From Methylobacterium nodulans ORS 2060 (GTDB taxonomy: Bacteria > Pseudomonadota > Alphaproteobacteria > Rhizobiales > Beijerinckiaceae), in contig NC_011889.1 of the NCBI RefSeq assembly GCF_000022085.1, positions 1 to 12,638 of the forward strand: a stretch of 12,638 nucleotides of DNA, read 5' to 3'. The translations under genes were made by a program, and so were the position numbers. The notes beneath the pieces are model-generated. The model was not told the origin of the DNA, searched no databases, and saw nothing but the letters and a program-made list of their open reading frames with translations. Shown here piece after piece: positions 11,515-12,638 of the stretch; position 1 is the stretch's first letter, and the number at the start of each line of letters is the position of its first letter.

Positions 11515-12054
11515 ATGGCGGCGTCGCTGATGGGGATGTCGATCCGCGTCATGACCTATGACGAGATTGCTTCGGAGATGGGGTTGAAGCCCGCTTCGGC
11601 CCGTCAGCTCGTGAGGCGCAACGGGTGGCACCGCGTGCCCGGCAATGACGGGCGGACCCGCGTTGAAGTCCCTCTCGACGAGCTTGAGAGGCATATCAAA
11701 GACGGCGCCGAAACCCCTGTCGAAGCAGAGGAAACCTCTACAGCCGACGCGCCTGAAAGCCCCTTCGAAGCTCCTCTCATTACCGCTCTCAGCAACCACA
11801 TCGAGCGGCTTGAAAGGGCTCTCGCGGATGCCGAGACAGCCCTTTCGGCTGCCGCGGCTGAAAGGGGTGAGGCACAGCTCGAAGCTGCTTCAGCGCGTGA
11901 GGCATCGGCTCAGTCGAGAGCGCAGATCGACGTCCTGTCGGCACAGCTCGAAGCGGCGGAGCGCCGGGCCGCCGAGTTGGCAGAAGACCGCGATCGATGG
12001 CACGCGGCTGCCACGGCGCGCCGGTCGTGGTGGCCGTGGCGCCGGACAGGATAG
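11515..12054 (+). CDS. KfrA-like HTH plus coiled-coil protein (179 aa)
   Basis: The ATG at 11515 has GAGGGG a few bases upstream. The N-terminal helix-turn-helix (about 14-58) reads MTYDEIASEMGLKPASARQL, VRRNGWHR and a strand RVEVPLDELERHI. An acidic linker follows (about 63-88). Then a long Ala/Glu-rich coiled coil (about 93-165) with heptad-like LERALADAETAL and LSAQLEAAERRAAEL, and a Trp/Arg-rich end (RRSWWPWRRTG) that might touch membrane or nucleic acid. The order HTH then coiled coil is that of KfrA, a plasmid DNA-binding protein tied to stability and self-repression, though this one is short. The specific family is uncertain. Repeats upstream are candidate binding sites. The next frame starts five bases after its stop. 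Confidence 0.82.
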   Translation: MAASLMGMSIRVMTYDEIASEMGLKPASARQLVRRNGWHRVPGNDGRTRVEVPLDELERHIKDGAETPVEAEETSTADAPESPFEAPLITALSNHIERLERALADAETALSAAAAERGEAQLEAASAREASAQSRAQIDVLSAQLEAAERRAAELAEDRDRWHAAATARRSWWPWRRTG

Positions 12055-12058
12055 CCCG

Positions 12059-12638
12059 GTGCACGAAGCCGCGACCGCCCAAGCCGCGCAGCCCGCTGAT
12101 GCTCGGCTACCCCCCGCCTCGGGTCCTGGACCGGAGCCCGCCGCCTCTGCGGGTGGGAGAGGCGGAGAGATCGGGTAAATCGAAGAAATCTCACTTCAAT
12201 ATTTCGCTTCGCTTTTTGGGAGCTATGACTTTGAGAAGACAGAAAACGGCCCCGCATACGGCGAGACTTCGGACGCCGCGCGAGAACTCGGTATTACTGA
12301 GCGGAGAGTGCAGCAACTTACCGCCGAGTTCATTCTGCCCGAGCCCCGAGACGGCTGGTACGACATGGCCCTCGTGCGGGCGTAGTATGCCCTCTTCCGC
12401 CATGGCACGGACGACGCCCGGCTTGCCTTCCTGGAGGACGCCCGCGATACGGCCGCCAGCATCGCCCTCCAACGATCCGTGGCGGCGATGCGGTGCTTCG
12501 CAGCGGTCAAGGTCCCTGAGGGCCTCCGCGGGATCCAACTCGACCATCTCCAGCGCGCCGAGGACGAGGAGCTCTGCGCTCTACTCGAGCGCGCAGGGGT
12601 TCGCCATGGACGGATAGTGAGTCTCCCGCGGTTGCATT
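12059..12638 (+). pseudogene. Broken Nu1-like (terminase small subunit type) HTH frame, runs off the window
   Basis: From GTG at 12059 (AGGA about seven bases before) one frame runs to the window end, interrupted only by TAA (12176-12178) and TAG (12383-12385). The first part (39 residues) is Pro/Ala-rich and disordered. The second part has no start codon of its own and contains AARELGITERRVQQL with ILPEPRDGWYDMALVRA, the HTH-plus-wing pattern of phage Nu1-type proteins that bind DNA for packaging. The third part continues YALFRHG, then helical Ala/Glu-rich sequence to the end. Both stops differ from a Gln codon (CAA, CAG) by one C-to-T change. TAG is used as a normal stop by other genes here, so reassignment is unlikely. 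Readthrough or a sequence error cannot be excluded. Confidence 0.65.

Noticed and set aside
11645..12058. Frame upstream of the broken Nu1-like gene read as one longer protein
   Set aside because: It overlaps the KfrA-like gene in another frame and is low-complexity there; GTG 12059 with a Shine-Dalgarno after that gene's stop is a better start.
12383..12385. TAG as a reassigned sense codon
   Set aside because: Several well-supported genes here (ending 4463, 5247, 8007, 9250, 12054) stop at TAG, and TAA also interrupts the same frame.
1..12638. CRISPR array, tRNA or rRNA genes
   Set aside because: No regularly spaced repeats of suitable length and no cloverleaf or rRNA-like sequence seen on either strand.

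Overview
This window looks like accessory DNA from a high-GC alphaproteobacterium, most likely a Methylobacterium-type member of the Hyphomicrobiales. That is an inference from the GC-rich codon use of the backbone genes and from family resemblance; there is no rRNA, tRNA or marker gene to prove it. Three genes (54-1805, 8705-9250, 9561-10166) are visibly much richer in A+T than their neighbours and look like separately acquired cargo, so the window is a mosaic.

Layout. (1) 54-1805: an AT-rich gene for an unrecognised modular protein with a glycine-zipper-like stretch and an Asn/Asp-rich linker. (2) 1806-3616: a leftward serine recombinase, then a roughly 115-bp array of GTCCG half-sites that resembles a resolvase res site, then a small exported DUF3280/DUF2380-like protein. 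A second related dyad lies beyond that gene, so the gene is bracketed by two recombinase-type sites. (3) 3617-4268: a GC-rich gap with a two-copy direct repeat, hairpins and a tandem 10-mer. (4) 4269-8007: a replication module made of an AlpA/excisionase-like HTH protein, an archaeo-eukaryotic-primase-like protein whose catalytic acids appear to be replaced, and a large PrimPol-helicase. A possible antisense RNA crosses the start of the PrimPol-helicase gene. (5) 8008-8549: a G-run/C-run inverted repeat and a DUF5681-like gene, a family often found beside phage terminase genes. (6) 8550-10166: AT-rich cargo, including a complete 55-codon gene (9340-9507, minus) with its own promoter-like sequence, Shine-Dalgarno and terminator. 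(7) 10211-10828: a leftward winged-helix protein. (8) 10829-11514: a non-coding region packed with inverted repeats. (9) 11515-12054: a KfrA-like HTH plus coiled-coil protein. (10) 12059-12638: a Nu1-like (terminase small subunit type) HTH frame interrupted by TAA and TAG, running off the window.

How they fit together: the AlpA-like regulator, the primase-like protein and the PrimPol-helicase would form the control and replication core of a plasmid, phage satellite or integrative element. The serine recombinase, KfrA-like protein, DUF5681 protein and broken Nu1-like frame support a plasmid/phage-derived mosaic. No CRISPR array, tRNA, rRNA or complete insertion sequence was seen.
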